DNA of 64,000 nucleotides from Curtobacterium sp. VKM Ac-1393 (GTDB lineage Bacteria > Actinomycetota > Actinomycetes > Actinomycetales > Microbacteriaceae), in the NCBI RefSeq assembly GCF_015350995.1, contig NZ_JADKRW010000001.1:633702-697701 (forward strand). Reading direction: 5' to 3'. A model generated the notes under the pieces. The model made no database searches. It saw only the letters and a program-made list of their open reading frames with translations, and had not been told where the DNA came from. Within the stretch, counting starts at the first letter, position 1. Every line of letters starts with the position of its first letter. This document shows positions 8,722-17,242 of the stretch, one piece after another. The translations under genes were made by a program, and so were the position numbers.

Positions 8722-10056
8722 GTGCCCCGAACGATGACAGCCGCAGTGACCGCCGAACGGCGTGCGGTCGACCGCGACATCGTCCGGCTGGCGGTACCCG
8801 CGCTCGGCGCACTCGTGGTCGAGCCGCTCTTCCTGCTCACCGACACCGCGCTCGTCGGGCACCTCGGAGCGACGCCCCTGGCGGCCGTCGGACTCGCGAG
8901 TGCCGTGCTGTCGACGGTGACCGGGCTGCTGGTGTTCCTGGCGTACTCGACGACCCCGGCCGTGGCGCGGGCGCTCGGCGGCGGCGACCGTCGCGGAGCC
9001 GTGCACGCGGGCATCGACGGGATGTGGCTCGCGCTCGCGCTGGGGGTGGCGCTCGCGCTCGTCGGATGGCCGCTCGCCGGTCCGCTCGTCGACGTCTTCG
9101 GCGCCTCGCCGGAGGTGTCGGAGGCAGCGACCGCCTACCTGACGATCTCGCTGATCGGGCTGCCCGGCATCCTGGTCGTCACCGCCTCGACCGGACTGCT
9201 GCGCGGGCTGCAGGACACGAAGACACCGCTCGTCGTCGCGACCATCGGGTTCGTCGCGAACGGGCTGCTCAACGCCGTCCTGATCTACGGCGCCGGCTGG
9301 GGCGTCGAGGGGTCCGCCGCCGGCACCGTCATCGTGCAGTGGGCGATGGCCGTCGTCTACGCCCGCATCGCCGTGCGTGCCGCGCGGTCGTCGGGAGCGC
9401 CGCTGCGGCCCGGCGCCTCGGGCGTCGTCCGGGCGCTGCGGTCCGGGGCCTGGCTGTTCCTGCGGACCGCGTCACTGCGGATCGCGATGCTCGCGACCGT
9501 CGGGGCCGCTGCTGGGCTCGGCACGACCGGACTGGCGACGACGCAGGTCGGGCTGACGGTGTTCTCGACGCTGGCGTTCGCGCTCGACGCCCTGGCGATC
9601 GCCGGGCAGGCGCTGGTCGGACACGGTCTCGGCAGACGTGACCCGGAGCGGGTGCGGCTGGTGACGCGGCGGCTCGTGCTGCTCGGCATCGCCGGTGGTG
9701 TGCTGCTCGGGGTACTGACCCTGGCCGTGAGCGGGGTGCTCGGGCCGGTGTTCTCGGACTCGCAGGCCGTGCGCTCGGCTCTGCCCGTCGTGCTGGTGCT
9801 CATCGCCGTTGGGATGCCCGTCGCCGGCTACGTCTTCGTGCTCGACGGGGTGCTGATCGGCGCAGGGGACGCGCGGTACCTGGCCATCGCCGGCGGCGTG
9901 AACCTGGTCGTGTACCTGCCACTGCTGTGGTGGGCCGGCGGAACGCTCGCGGGGCTGTGGGCGGCGTTCGCGCTCGGATACATCGGGGTGCGGGCGGTCA
10001 CGCTCGGGGTGCGGGCGCACCGGCGTGGATGGGTGGCACAGGCGCTGGCGCGGTGA
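8722..10056 (+). CDS. MATE-family efflux transporter (DinF-like)
   Basis: 444 residues, 12 hydrophobic segments in two related halves. N-terminal IVRLAVPALGALVVEPLFLLTDTALVGHLG is the DinF-subfamily signature. Expected to export cationic compounds against Na+ or H+. The start is probably the GTG at 8722, which lies 7 bases after a -10-like CAGAAT; the ATG at 8734 is the alternative. Bases 8741-9247 recur, with three differences, at 22044-22550 as part of the island-edge mosaic, so this is the intact parent of that fragment. Confidence 0.92.
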   Translation: MPRTMTAAVTAERRAVDRDIVRLAVPALGALVVEPLFLLTDTALVGHLGATPLAAVGLASAVLSTVTGLLVFLAYSTTPAVARALGGGDRRGAVHAGIDGMWLALALGVALALVGWPLAGPLVDVFGASPEVSEAATAYLTISLIGLPGILVVTASTGLLRGLQDTKTPLVVATIGFVANGLLNAVLIYGAGWGVEGSAAGTVIVQWAMAVVYARIAVRAARSSGAPLRPGASGVVRALRSGAWLFLRTASLRIAMLATVGAAAGLGTTGLATTQVGLTVFSTLAFALDALAIAGQALVGHGLGRRDPERVRLVTRRLVLLGIAGGVLLGVLTLAVSGVLGPVFSDSQAVRSALPVVLVLIAVGMPVAGYVFVLDGVLIGAGDARYLAIAGGVNLVVYLPLLWWAGGTLAGLWAAFALGYIGVRAVTLGVRAHRRGWVAQALAR

Positions 10057-10107
10057 GCGGGTGGATCGGATCTGGTCATCTGGGCCGGGGGATGGCCAGA
10101 CTGTGCG

Positions 10108-11298
10108 GTGATGGTCCAGCTCAGCGAAACACGGACCGCAACACTACGGAGTCGTGTCGCGGCTGATCGTGTTGCTGGCAGGACCCGTTCGCAGCTCGAG
10201 CCGTTCCCGTCGCGGGCGGGATCCCGGTGGTTGGTCCGCCTGGCGTTCGCCGTCCCGTTCGTCGTGATCGCGCTGGCCAGTGCGGCGCCGGCGGTCACGG
10301 CGGCGACGGTCAACGCGTCGTCGGTCGCTCGAGTCGCGGGGGTGCCGTGGGACCGAGCCGACGCGGCCTGGGTCGGGGACCTGTACCCGCCGCTGGGAAC
10401 GGTGCTGGTGCGACTGATCCCGGGCGGATCCTTCGGCCTCGGGATCGCGGGGGCCCTGGTCGCCGGGCTGCTCCTGCAGCAGCTGCTCGAGGTGATGGTG
10501 CACCGTCGCTTCCGCTGGTGGACGATCCTGGTCTTCCTCACCGCCGTCGCGGGGAACCCCCTCTTCGCCTACACCGCCACCGGCAACTTCGAGGCGTTCC
10601 TTAGCATCGCGCTCTTCGGCGTCGGCACCGTCAACATGGTCCGGTTCATCACCGGCCGGAACACCAAGGCCGGGTTCGAGTCCGGCATCCTCTTCATGCT
10701 CTCCGCGCTCGCGGACGCGTCCGGACTCATCCTCGTGGTCGTCGTCGCGGTGACCGCCCCGCTGCTCGTGGTTGCTCGCCGCGGGCAGGCCGGTGCCCGG
10801 TCCTCGAACGTGCTGATCGTGCTGTTCCCGACGATCGCGGTCTTCCTGTCGGTGATGTTCCTGCAGCTGGTGTTCCTCGACGACCCGTTCGCGGTGTTCC
10901 GGTCGGTCGTGCACTACGACCCGGCGCGGTGGGCGATCGTGCCGTACCTGTTCACCACTGCCGACGGTCTGCTCCTCGTCGCCCCGGTCGCGAGCGGCGC
11001 CGCCCTGGCCCTGCTCGCACGCCGACCCGGGTCCATCCTGATCGGTGTGTTCGTGTTCGCCGCGCTGATCTTCGGGTTCATCGGCGGACTGGTCGCGACG
11101 AACTCCGCCGGCAACGTGTACCTCGTGATGTCGATGATGGCGATCGCGATCCTCCCCGCCGCGCGCACGGTCCGCACCAGCGCCTGGATCACCGCCGTCG
11201 GCGGGTTCCAGATCGTGATCGCCTGGGCGTCGGCCGGCAACCGCCCGGCCACGCTCGAGTGGATGGGCGCCATCGCACGATCGATCGGATGGAGCTGA
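10108..11298 (+). CDS. Polytopic membrane protein of the glycan locus
   Basis: 396 residues with about ten hydrophobic segments. The start is GTG 10108 or the adjacent ATG 10111, shortly after a -10-like CAGACT. After the first segment comes DAAWVGDLYPPLGTVLVRLIP, a short loop reminiscent of the first extracytoplasmic loop of GT-C glycosyltransferases, with an acidic residue that could act in catalysis. It ends 3 bases before the GT2 gene, and a flippase follows, so a glycan polymerase or lipid-linked-sugar transferase is a reasonable guess. No family is recognised with certainty. Confidence 0.75.
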   Translation: MMVQLSETRTATLRSRVAADRVAGRTRSQLEPFPSRAGSRWLVRLAFAVPFVVIALASAAPAVTAATVNASSVARVAGVPWDRADAAWVGDLYPPLGTVLVRLIPGGSFGLGIAGALVAGLLLQQLLEVMVHRRFRWWTILVFLTAVAGNPLFAYTATGNFEAFLSIALFGVGTVNMVRFITGRNTKAGFESGILFMLSALADASGLILVVVVAVTAPLLVVARRGQAGARSSNVLIVLFPTIAVFLSVMFLQLVFLDDPFAVFRSVVHYDPARWAIVPYLFTTADGLLLVAPVASGAALALLARRPGSILIGVFVFAALIFGFIGGLVATNSAGNVYLVMSMMAIAILPAARTVRTSAWITAVGGFQIVIAWASAGNRPATLEWMGAIARSIGWS

Positions 11299-11301
11299 CG
11301 G

Positions 11302-13029
11302 ATGGCCGACGACGGGAGCACCTCCGCACGGCACGCGATCGACGTGCCGTTCGCGGAGCAGTCCGCTCTGGATGAAACGGTCACCGCCGGAGGTCTCCTC
11401 CAGCAGGGACTCGGGCAGCGGTACCTCGCCGAGGACTGGCTGCCGGTCCGCCGACTGACGGACGGCAGCGTCCTCGTCGCGAGCGCGGCTCGCACCGAGG
11501 ACGCCGCCCTGCGGGATGCCCTCCAGGAGGAACTGGGCGGCCCCGTCACGTTCGTCCAGGTCTCGCAGTGGTCCATCCGCCAGGTCGTGCTGCGGCAGTA
11601 CCGGACGGCGATCGCCGATGCCGCCGCGAACGAGCTCCACGACCGCAACCCGGCACTGTCCGGGCAGACGGTGTTCTCGCGGGGCCAGCGGGTCGGTGGT
11701 GTCGTCGTGGTCGCGGCGGTCGTCATCAGCGCGATCCTGTGGCCGCGGGTGACGGCGATCATCGCGCTGGTCACCGCAAGCCTCGTCTTCCTCGCGGGCA
11801 CCGCCTTCAAGTTCATCGTCTCGATCCAGGGCGCGCGCTACGACGTCGTCGAACGCATCACCGACTCCGAGGTCGCGGCGCTCGACGACGCCGACCTGCC
11901 CGTCTACACGGTGCTGGTCCCGGTCTTCCGCGAAGCGAACATCGTCGCGCAGCTGATCGACAACCTCGGCGGTCTGGACTACCCCGTCCACAAGCTCGAG
12001 GTGATCATCCTCACCGAGGAAGAGGACCAGGCCACCCGCGACGCCATCACCGCTGCCGGGGCACCCGCGCACTTCCACGTCGTCGTCGTCCCCGCCGGGC
12101 AGCCGCAGACCAAGCCCCGCGCCTGCAACGTCGGCCTCTACCTGGCGACAGGCGAGTACCTGGTGATCTACGACGCCGAGGACACCCCCGATCCGGACCA
12201 GCTGAAGAAGGCGCTCATCGCCTTCGAGCGCGGCGGCGAGGACACCGTCTGCGTACAGGCGGCGCTCAACTACTTCAACGCCCGCGAGAACTTCCTGACA
12301 CGGATGTTCACCCTCGAGTACTCGTACTGGTTCGACTACATGCTCGCCGGGCTCGACCACCAGTCGCTCCCGATCCCCCTCGGCGGCACATCGAACCACT
12401 TCCGGACCGCTTCGTTGATCGAGCTCGGCGGGTGGGACCCCTACAACGTCACCGAGGACGCCGACCTCGGGATCCGTGCCAGCGCCGTGGGCTACCGCGT
12501 CGGGGTGATCAACTCCACCACCATGGAAGAGGCGAACACGTCGATCCCGAACTTCATCCGCCAGCGCTCGCGGTGGATCAAGGGCTACATGCAGACCAGC
12601 CTCGTCCACGCCCGCCGTCCGTTCGCGCTGATCGGCGAGGTCGGACTCCGACGCTTCGCCGCGTTCACGCTCCTGATCGCCGGCACCCCGGCCACGTTCC
12701 TGTGCGTGCTGCCGTTCTACGCCGTCACCGCAGTGACCTTGATCCTGCCCGCTGACGCGGTCTCGTCGGTGTTCCCGGCGTGGGTGCTGTGGATCTGCCT
12801 GTTCAACTTCTTGATCGGCAACGCCGTGATGATCTACCTGTCGATGATGGGTCCCTTCAAGCGCGGCACGTTCCACCTGATGCTGTGGTCACTGCTGAAC
12901 CCGGTCTACTGGACGCTGCACTCGATCGCCGCCTACAAGGGGCTGTGGCAGCTCCTGACCAAGCCGCACTACTGGGAGAAGACCAACCACGGGCTCACGA
13001 ACCAGAGTGCTCCCGGCGGTCCGGCGTGA
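11302..13029 (+). CDS. GT2 processive-type glycosyltransferase with N-terminal GspE/MshEN-like domain
   Basis: 575 residues in two parts. Residues about 25-115 (GLLQQGLGQRYLAEDWLPVRRL and onward) resemble the GspE N-terminal (MshEN-type) domain, which in other proteins binds cyclic di-GMP or partners. After two hydrophobic segments comes a GT2 domain: VLVPVFREANI, DAED near 291 (DxD-like), TEDADLG and QRSRW at 421, the Q-x-x-R-W of processive synthases. C-terminal membrane helices follow. It probably polymerises an exopolysaccharide at the membrane, with the product handled by the flippase encoded downstream (4-base overlap). Confidence 0.88.
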   Translation: MADDGSTSARHAIDVPFAEQSALDETVTAGGLLQQGLGQRYLAEDWLPVRRLTDGSVLVASAARTEDAALRDALQEELGGPVTFVQVSQWSIRQVVLRQYRTAIADAAANELHDRNPALSGQTVFSRGQRVGGVVVVAAVVISAILWPRVTAIIALVTASLVFLAGTAFKFIVSIQGARYDVVERITDSEVAALDDADLPVYTVLVPVFREANIVAQLIDNLGGLDYPVHKLEVIILTEEEDQATRDAITAAGAPAHFHVVVVPAGQPQTKPRACNVGLYLATGEYLVIYDAEDTPDPDQLKKALIAFERGGEDTVCVQAALNYFNARENFLTRMFTLEYSYWFDYMLAGLDHQSLPIPLGGTSNHFRTASLIELGGWDPYNVTEDADLGIRASAVGYRVGVINSTTMEEANTSIPNFIRQRSRWIKGYMQTSLVHARRPFALIGEVGLRRFAAFTLLIAGTPATFLCVLPFYAVTAVTLILPADAVSSVFPAWVLWICLFNFLIGNAVMIYLSMMGPFKRGTFHLMLWSLLNPVYWTLHSIAAYKGLWQLLTKPHYWEKTNHGLTNQSAPGGPA

Positions 13030-14306
13030 GTGTTCCGGTCGTGAGCGGCCGTCCGACCACAGGCGGTGTCGCGTCGTCGGCCGTCCTCGCCACCGCGGGC
13101 ATCGGGGTGCAGGGCGTCGCGAAGCTGCTCGTGACCGTCGTCGTCGGTCGGGTGTTCGGCACCGAGGCCCTCGGGCAGACCACGGCGCTGCTGTCGCTCT
13201 CGGTCTTCGTCGCCCTGCTCTGGCCGAACGCCGCCGGCAACACCGCGTCGCGGTACCTGGCGATCGCGTTGCGGGGCCGGCGGTCGGACGCCGCGGTGAA
13301 CCGGCTGCTCGGGCTGTCGATGCTGGTGTCGACCGCGGTGCTCGCGGCGGTCACCGTGCCGGTCGCGCTGGCCTGGGGCAACGGCCCCGGGATGGTGCTC
13401 GGCGGGGCCGCGGTCGTCGTCGGCTACGGCCTGTACTGCTACGCCCGCGGCGCGCAGCTCGGGTACGGCAGGGCGCCACGGGTCGCGCTCTGGGACTCGG
13501 TGACGAGCGTGCTGGCGCTCGGGTTGCTCGTGGTGGCCTGCGTCGCCCGGCTCGAGCCCTTCGTGCTGCTGCCGCTCGCGATCGGGTACACGGTGTTCGC
13601 GATCGCGTGTTGGCCGCGGGGGAACGCGCTCCCAGGCGAGTCGGAACCGACGGCCGGGGTGCTCGGGTTCGCGGCGTGGAACGTCCTGGCGGTGGTGACC
13701 TCGAACGGGCTGCTGCAGTTGACGATGATCTCGGCGCAGGTGACGTCCTCGGCCCAAGAAGCCGGTGTGTACGCCGCTGCCTTCACCCTGGCGACTCCGG
13801 CGTCGATGCTCGGACAGGCGCTGGGGCAGGTGCTCGTGCCGGCGTTCGCGCACCGGAGCGACGGCGGATCGCTGCGATCGCGTGGGGCGCTGCTGCTCGT
13901 GGTCGGGTTCGCCGCTGGGTCCGCGGTCGTGTTCGGCCTGGTGGCGCTGCTCGCCGGGTGGTTCCTGCCGATCGTCTACCCAGCCGAGGGCACCGCTGCC
14001 GTCGCCGACCTGCGGTACCTGATGGTCGGCGTCTGGGTGTTCACCGTCGGGCTCGTCCCCGCGGCGCTGCTGCTCGCGTCGGGGCGGTCACGGCAGGTCG
14101 CGCTGGCGTCGGTCGCCGGGTTCGTCGTCGGGGCGGTGCTCATGGCCGTGCTCGGGCCCGTTGCGGGAGTCGCTGGTGGGACGACGGGGTTCTTGGTGGG
14201 GAGTGCGGTGAACCTGATCGCCGTGATCGGTCTCGGGGTGCAACGGCGGGGCGGGCCGTCTTCCGCGACCACCCGCACGTCATCCCACGCTTCGACGGGG
14301 TGGTGA
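13026..14306 (+). CDS. Lipopolysaccharide/polysaccharide flippase-like protein (Wzx/MVF type)
   Basis: 426 residues, about 12-14 hydrophobic segments beginning with a glycine-rich helix (SSAVLATAGIGVQGVAKLLVTV) and GRVFGTEALGQ, the usual start of polysaccharide-biosynthesis O-antigen flippases. GTG 13026 overlaps the stop of the GT2 gene (GTGA), so it is coupled to it. It likely moves the lipid-linked glycan made by the neighbours across the membrane. The last 20 residues are Ser/Thr-rich and hydrophilic. Confidence 0.85.
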   Translation: MSVPVVSGRPTTGGVASSAVLATAGIGVQGVAKLLVTVVVGRVFGTEALGQTTALLSLSVFVALLWPNAAGNTASRYLAIALRGRRSDAAVNRLLGLSMLVSTAVLAAVTVPVALAWGNGPGMVLGGAAVVVGYGLYCYARGAQLGYGRAPRVALWDSVTSVLALGLLVVACVARLEPFVLLPLAIGYTVFAIACWPRGNALPGESEPTAGVLGFAAWNVLAVVTSNGLLQLTMISAQVTSSAQEAGVYAAAFTLATPASMLGQALGQVLVPAFAHRSDGGSLRSRGALLLVVGFAAGSAVVFGLVALLAGWFLPIVYPAEGTAAVADLRYLMVGVWVFTVGLVPAALLLASGRSRQVALASVAGFVVGAVLMAVLGPVAGVAGGTTGFLVGSAVNLIAVIGLGVQRRGGPSSATTRTSSHASTGW

Positions 14307-14325
14307 CATCGCCGGGCGGCGTCCT

Positions 14326-14739
14326 TCACTCACTGAGGAGCTTCGCGAGCAGTCGCTGGAGCTCTGCTTGCTCGTCCGTGTCGAGACGCACGAGCCATTC
14401 GTCGAACTTCGCGGAGAGGACCTCGAGCGCCTTGTCGAGGGTCTGCACGCCTTGGGGGGTGACGGCCAAGCGGTGCCGCCTGAGGTCGGTGGGATCGATG
14501 TCCCGGCGGACGAAGCCCTTCGCCTCGAGGTTCTTCACGTACACGGTCACGCTGGGCTTGGGCAGGACGAGCCGAACGGCGAGCTCGGCGGGGTAGGGGC
14601 AGCCGTCGATCTCGCCGAGGACGAAGAACTCCTTCGCCTCCAGCCCGAGCGCCTCGATCTCCGGAGCACAGTCGTTCATCACCCGGGTCAGTACCCGGTG
14701 GTTCAACGACCAGATCCGGGCCGCGCTCGAGTCGTGCAT
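14326..14739 (-). CDS. MarR-family transcriptional regulator
   Basis: 137 residues with a central winged helix (PYPAELAVRLVLPKPSVTVYVKNLEAKGFVRR), then DLRRHRLAVTPQG for the wing and a C-terminal dimer helix. It is transcribed divergently from the hydrolase at 14866; the 126-base gap holds three palindromes suited to a dimeric repressor. It probably controls itself and the hydrolase in response to a small aromatic or electrophilic ligand, as is usual for the family. Confidence 0.92.
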   Translation of the reverse strand: MHDSSAARIWSLNHRVLTRVMNDCAPEIEALGLEAKEFFVLGEIDGCPYPAELAVRLVLPKPSVTVYVKNLEAKGFVRRDIDPTDLRRHRLAVTPQGVQTLDKALEVLSAKFDEWLVRLDTDEQAELQRLLAKLLSE

Positions 14740-14759
14740 GGAGCCTCCGATCAGCAGTG

Positions 14760-14823
14760 GTACATTTCTGTACTAGTTCCAAACGGAACGTTCGTAATTT
14801 CGGACAACCTTGTTCGGCGAACA
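14760..14823. promoter_or_regulatory. Cluster of three palindromes between MarR and hydrolase genes
   Basis: Three inverted repeats follow each other: GTAC-ATTTCT-GTAC (14760-14773), GTTCC-AAAC-GGAAC (14776-14789) and TGTTCG-G-CGAACA (14811-14823). Their position in a divergent promoter region, in locally AT-richer sequence, suggests MarR operator sites. Which gene each box controls is inference. Confidence 0.65.
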
Positions 14824-14865
14824 GTCTACTGCAGGGCGTTCGACCCCTCGGAAGGATCGACCTCC

Positions 14866-15801
14866 ATGTCCACCACGCGCGACACCGTCTTCTCCAACGA
14901 CACCTTCGACCTCGCCGGGCAGCTGCACCTGCCGGATGGCTTCAGCGAGGACCACACCTACCCGGCGGTCGTCATCGCAACTCCCGGCAGCAGCGTGAAG
15001 GAGCAGATCGGCGCGAACTACGGCCGCCGCCTCGCCGACCGCGGCTACGTCACCATCGCCTTCGACCCGGGTTTCCAGGGCCAGAGCGGTGGCCAGCCGC
15101 GCGACCTCGAGAACCCGGCTGCGCGGATCGACGACATCCGGTTCGCCGTCGACCACCTCACGACGCTGTCGTACGTCGACGACTCCCGCATCGGCGCGCT
15201 CGGCATCTGTGCCGGCGGCGGCTACGCGGTCGGTGCGTCCATGACCGATCACCGCATCAAGGCGCTCGGCACGGTCGTGCCCGTCAACATCGGTCGAGCG
15301 TTCCGCCAGGCCGACACCTCGTCGAAGGGCTCCGCGATCGCCATGATCGACGCTGTCGGCCGCAAGCGCACCGCCGCAGCCGCTGGCGAGGACATCGACC
15401 GCAACACCTGGCTCCCCGACACCGAGGAACAAGCCGCGGCGTTCGGCATCACGGACGTCGACACGCTCCAGGCGGTGCGGTTCTACCGGACTCCGCGCGG
15501 CCACGACGAGCACTCCACCAACCGCCGCTCCTTCACCAGCGACGCCATGATCCTCGGCTACGACGCCTTCAACCTCGTCGACGAACTCCTCACCCAGCCC
15601 CTGCAGGTCATCGTCGGCGGCCGCCTCGGGACCACGTTCTCGTACTCAGACGGTCTCACCCTGTGGGAGAAGGCACCGAATGCCGTCGGGCTCCACGTCA
15701 TCGACGGCGCCGGCCACTACGAGCTGTACGACGAGCCGGAGTACGTCGACGAAGCAGTCGGCACGTTGGATGTCTTCTTCCAGCAACACCTCGCCGGCTG
15801 A
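14866..15801 (+). CDS. Alpha/beta hydrolase (dienelactone-hydrolase-like)
   Basis: 311 residues. Nucleophile elbow GICAGGGYA places Cys in the usual Ser position, as in dienelactone hydrolases; GSSVKEQIGANYGRRLADRGYVTIAFD is the N-terminal core, and DGAGHYELYD near the end supplies the His of the triad. Start at 14866 with GGAAGGA upstream. Homologues are often annotated as YcjY-like hydrolases induced under MarR or other stress regulators. No substrate can be assigned. Confidence 0.85.
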   Translation: MSTTRDTVFSNDTFDLAGQLHLPDGFSEDHTYPAVVIATPGSSVKEQIGANYGRRLADRGYVTIAFDPGFQGQSGGQPRDLENPAARIDDIRFAVDHLTTLSYVDDSRIGALGICAGGGYAVGASMTDHRIKALGTVVPVNIGRAFRQADTSSKGSAIAMIDAVGRKRTAAAAGEDIDRNTWLPDTEEQAAAFGITDVDTLQAVRFYRTPRGHDEHSTNRRSFTSDAMILGYDAFNLVDELLTQPLQVIVGGRLGTTFSYSDGLTLWEKAPNAVGLHVIDGAGHYELYDEPEYVDEAVGTLDVFFQQHLAG

Positions 15802-15807
15802 ACCGTT

Positions 15808-15835
15808 CGTGAGCCGCCACGAGTCGCAGCTCACG
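15808..15835. terminator. Weak hairpin between convergent genes
   Basis: CGTGAGC and GCTCACG, 7-bp arms with a 14-base loop, between the hydrolase stop and the opposing HxlR gene. Confidence 0.4.
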
Positions 15836-15850
15836 CAGGACCGACGGTCG

Positions 15851-16246
15851 TCAGTCGTCCTCGGTGGGGCCACCGACGATGCTGTCGGCATGCTCCACGA
15901 TCCAGTCCATGAGGGGAACGAGTCGAGTGGCCAGTTCGGCGCCACTGTCGGTGAGTGAGTAGTCGACTCGTGGCGGGATCGTCGGCTGAGCGACTCGTCG
16001 CACGATGCCGTCGTGCTCGAGCGTCCGGAGGGTGGAGGCGAGCATCTTCTCGCTGATCCCCTCGATGGTGCGCCGGAGTTCGCCCCAGCGCTTGCCGCCC
16101 GGTTCGAGCGCGAGGAGCACGAGCACTCCCCAACGGCTCGTGACGTGCGTGAGCACGACTCGGCTAGGACACGCCGCAGGGAACTGCGGCGCGGTGCCCG
16201 TGTTCCCAGCAGGAGGTGCAGGCGGTTCCACGATTCCGACGTCCAT
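15851..16246 (-). CDS. HxlR-family transcriptional regulator
   Basis: 131 residues with the HxlR winged helix: TSRWGVLVLLALEPGGKRWGELRRTIEGISEKMLASTLRTLEHDGIVRR, followed by RVDYSLTDSGAEL. It has an early Cys (PAACPS), in the place where HxlR/QorR-type regulators carry a redox-sensing cysteine. Divergent from an NAD(P)H-binding oxidoreductase, the classic QorR/quinone-reductase arrangement, so it probably represses that gene until oxidised or until an electrophile binds. Confidence 0.92.
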   Translation of the reverse strand: MDVGIVEPPAPPAGNTGTAPQFPAACPSRVVLTHVTSRWGVLVLLALEPGGKRWGELRRTIEGISEKMLASTLRTLEHDGIVRRVAQPTIPPRVDYSLTDSGAELATRLVPLMDWIVEHADSIVGGPTEDD

Positions 16247-16249
16247 GTG

Positions 16250-16275
16250 AGTACCTTACAAAAAGGTGCGTACCT
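16250..16275. promoter_or_regulatory. Probable HxlR operator
   Basis: GTACCTTAC and GTGCGTAC-type half sites flank an A-run in the divergent gap. GTAC-containing inverted repeats are typical HxlR binding sites. The assignment is by position and similarity. Confidence 0.5.
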
Positions 16276-16337
16276 GCGCTCAGGACGGTTCGTTGCGATG
16301 CTGCCTTCATCCGCTGAACCCTGCTGAAGGAGCCCAC

Positions 16338-17198
16338 GTGTCCATCATCGTCACCGCAGCCTCAGGCCACCTCGGCCGTCTCGTGGTCGAGTCCCTCATC
16401 GAACGCGGCGCCGCTCCGGGATCCGTGGTCGCCACCTCGCGCGACGTCGGGAGGATCGCGGACCTCGCAGCGTCGGGCGTGCGGACCGCCGTGCTCGACT
16501 ACTCCCGTCCGAACACGATCGCCGACGTCATCGGTGCCGGCGACGTCGTCGTCCTGATCTCGAGTGATGCCGTCGGGCAGCGCGTGGCCCAGCACGCCGC
16601 GGTGATCGACGCCGCGGCACGGGCCGGCGCAGGTCGGATCATCTACACGAGCGTCCTGGACGCCAGTCGCTCGACGTTGGTCCTCGCCCCTGAGCACAAG
16701 GCCACGGAAGAGGCCATCGCCGCATCCGGTGTCCCCGCCACGATCCTCCGGAACGGTTGGTACACGGAGAACTACGCGACCGCCCTCGACATCGCACGGC
16801 AGAGCGGCATGCTCGTGGCGAGTGTCGGGGAGGGCCGAGTCGCCAGCGCGAGTCGCCGTGACTTCGCGGAAGCCGCGGCGGTCGTGGCGCTCGACGACAC
16901 GACCGCCGGGCGCGTGTTCGAACTCTCCGGCGACACCGCCTGGACCCACGCTGAACTCGCGAGCGTCCTCACCGACCTCATCGGGTCGCCGGTGCGCTAC
17001 CGAGCGCTCAGCCCGGACGAACACGCCGAGTTCCTCCGAGGCGCAGGGCTCGACGAGGACACGGTCGGCTTCTTGGTGGCGCTCGATGCGGGCATCCGGG
17101 ACGACCTGCTCGCCCACACCAGCGGGGAACTCAGGGCGCTCATCGGCCGGCCGACCACCACGCTCGCCGCAGGCCTCGCCGCCACCGCGGCGCGTTGA
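16338..17198 (+). CDS. NAD(P)H-binding NmrA/QorB-like oxidoreductase
   Basis: 286 residues, atypical short-chain fold: N-terminal VTAASGHLGRLVVESL nucleotide-binding loop, IIYTSVLDAS, then NGWYTENY, the pattern of QorB-type NAD(P)H:quinone oxidoreductases and NmrA proteins. GTG start at 16338 with AAGGAG 5 bases upstream. Regulated probably by the divergent HxlR gene. A more distant relative is encoded at 44663-45496. A quinone or electrophile reductase role is inferred from family and context. Confidence 0.88.
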   Translation: MSIIVTAASGHLGRLVVESLIERGAAPGSVVATSRDVGRIADLAASGVRTAVLDYSRPNTIADVIGAGDVVVLISSDAVGQRVAQHAAVIDAAARAGAGRIIYTSVLDASRSTLVLAPEHKATEEAIAASGVPATILRNGWYTENYATALDIARQSGMLVASVGEGRVASASRRDFAEAAAVVALDDTTAGRVFELSGDTAWTHAELASVLTDLIGSPVRYRALSPDEHAEFLRGAGLDEDTVGFLVALDAGIRDDLLAHTSGELRALIGRPTTTLAAGLAATAAR

Positions 17199-17242
17199 CC
17201 CCCATCCAGTTCCGTCAGACCACACACGAACAGGAGAACACC

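Noticed and set aside
10144-12876. 910-codon minus-strand frame opposite the glycan locus
   Set aside because: Composition is that of an antisense frame (Asp/Arg/His-rich), and the plus strand carries the recognisable membrane protein and GT2.
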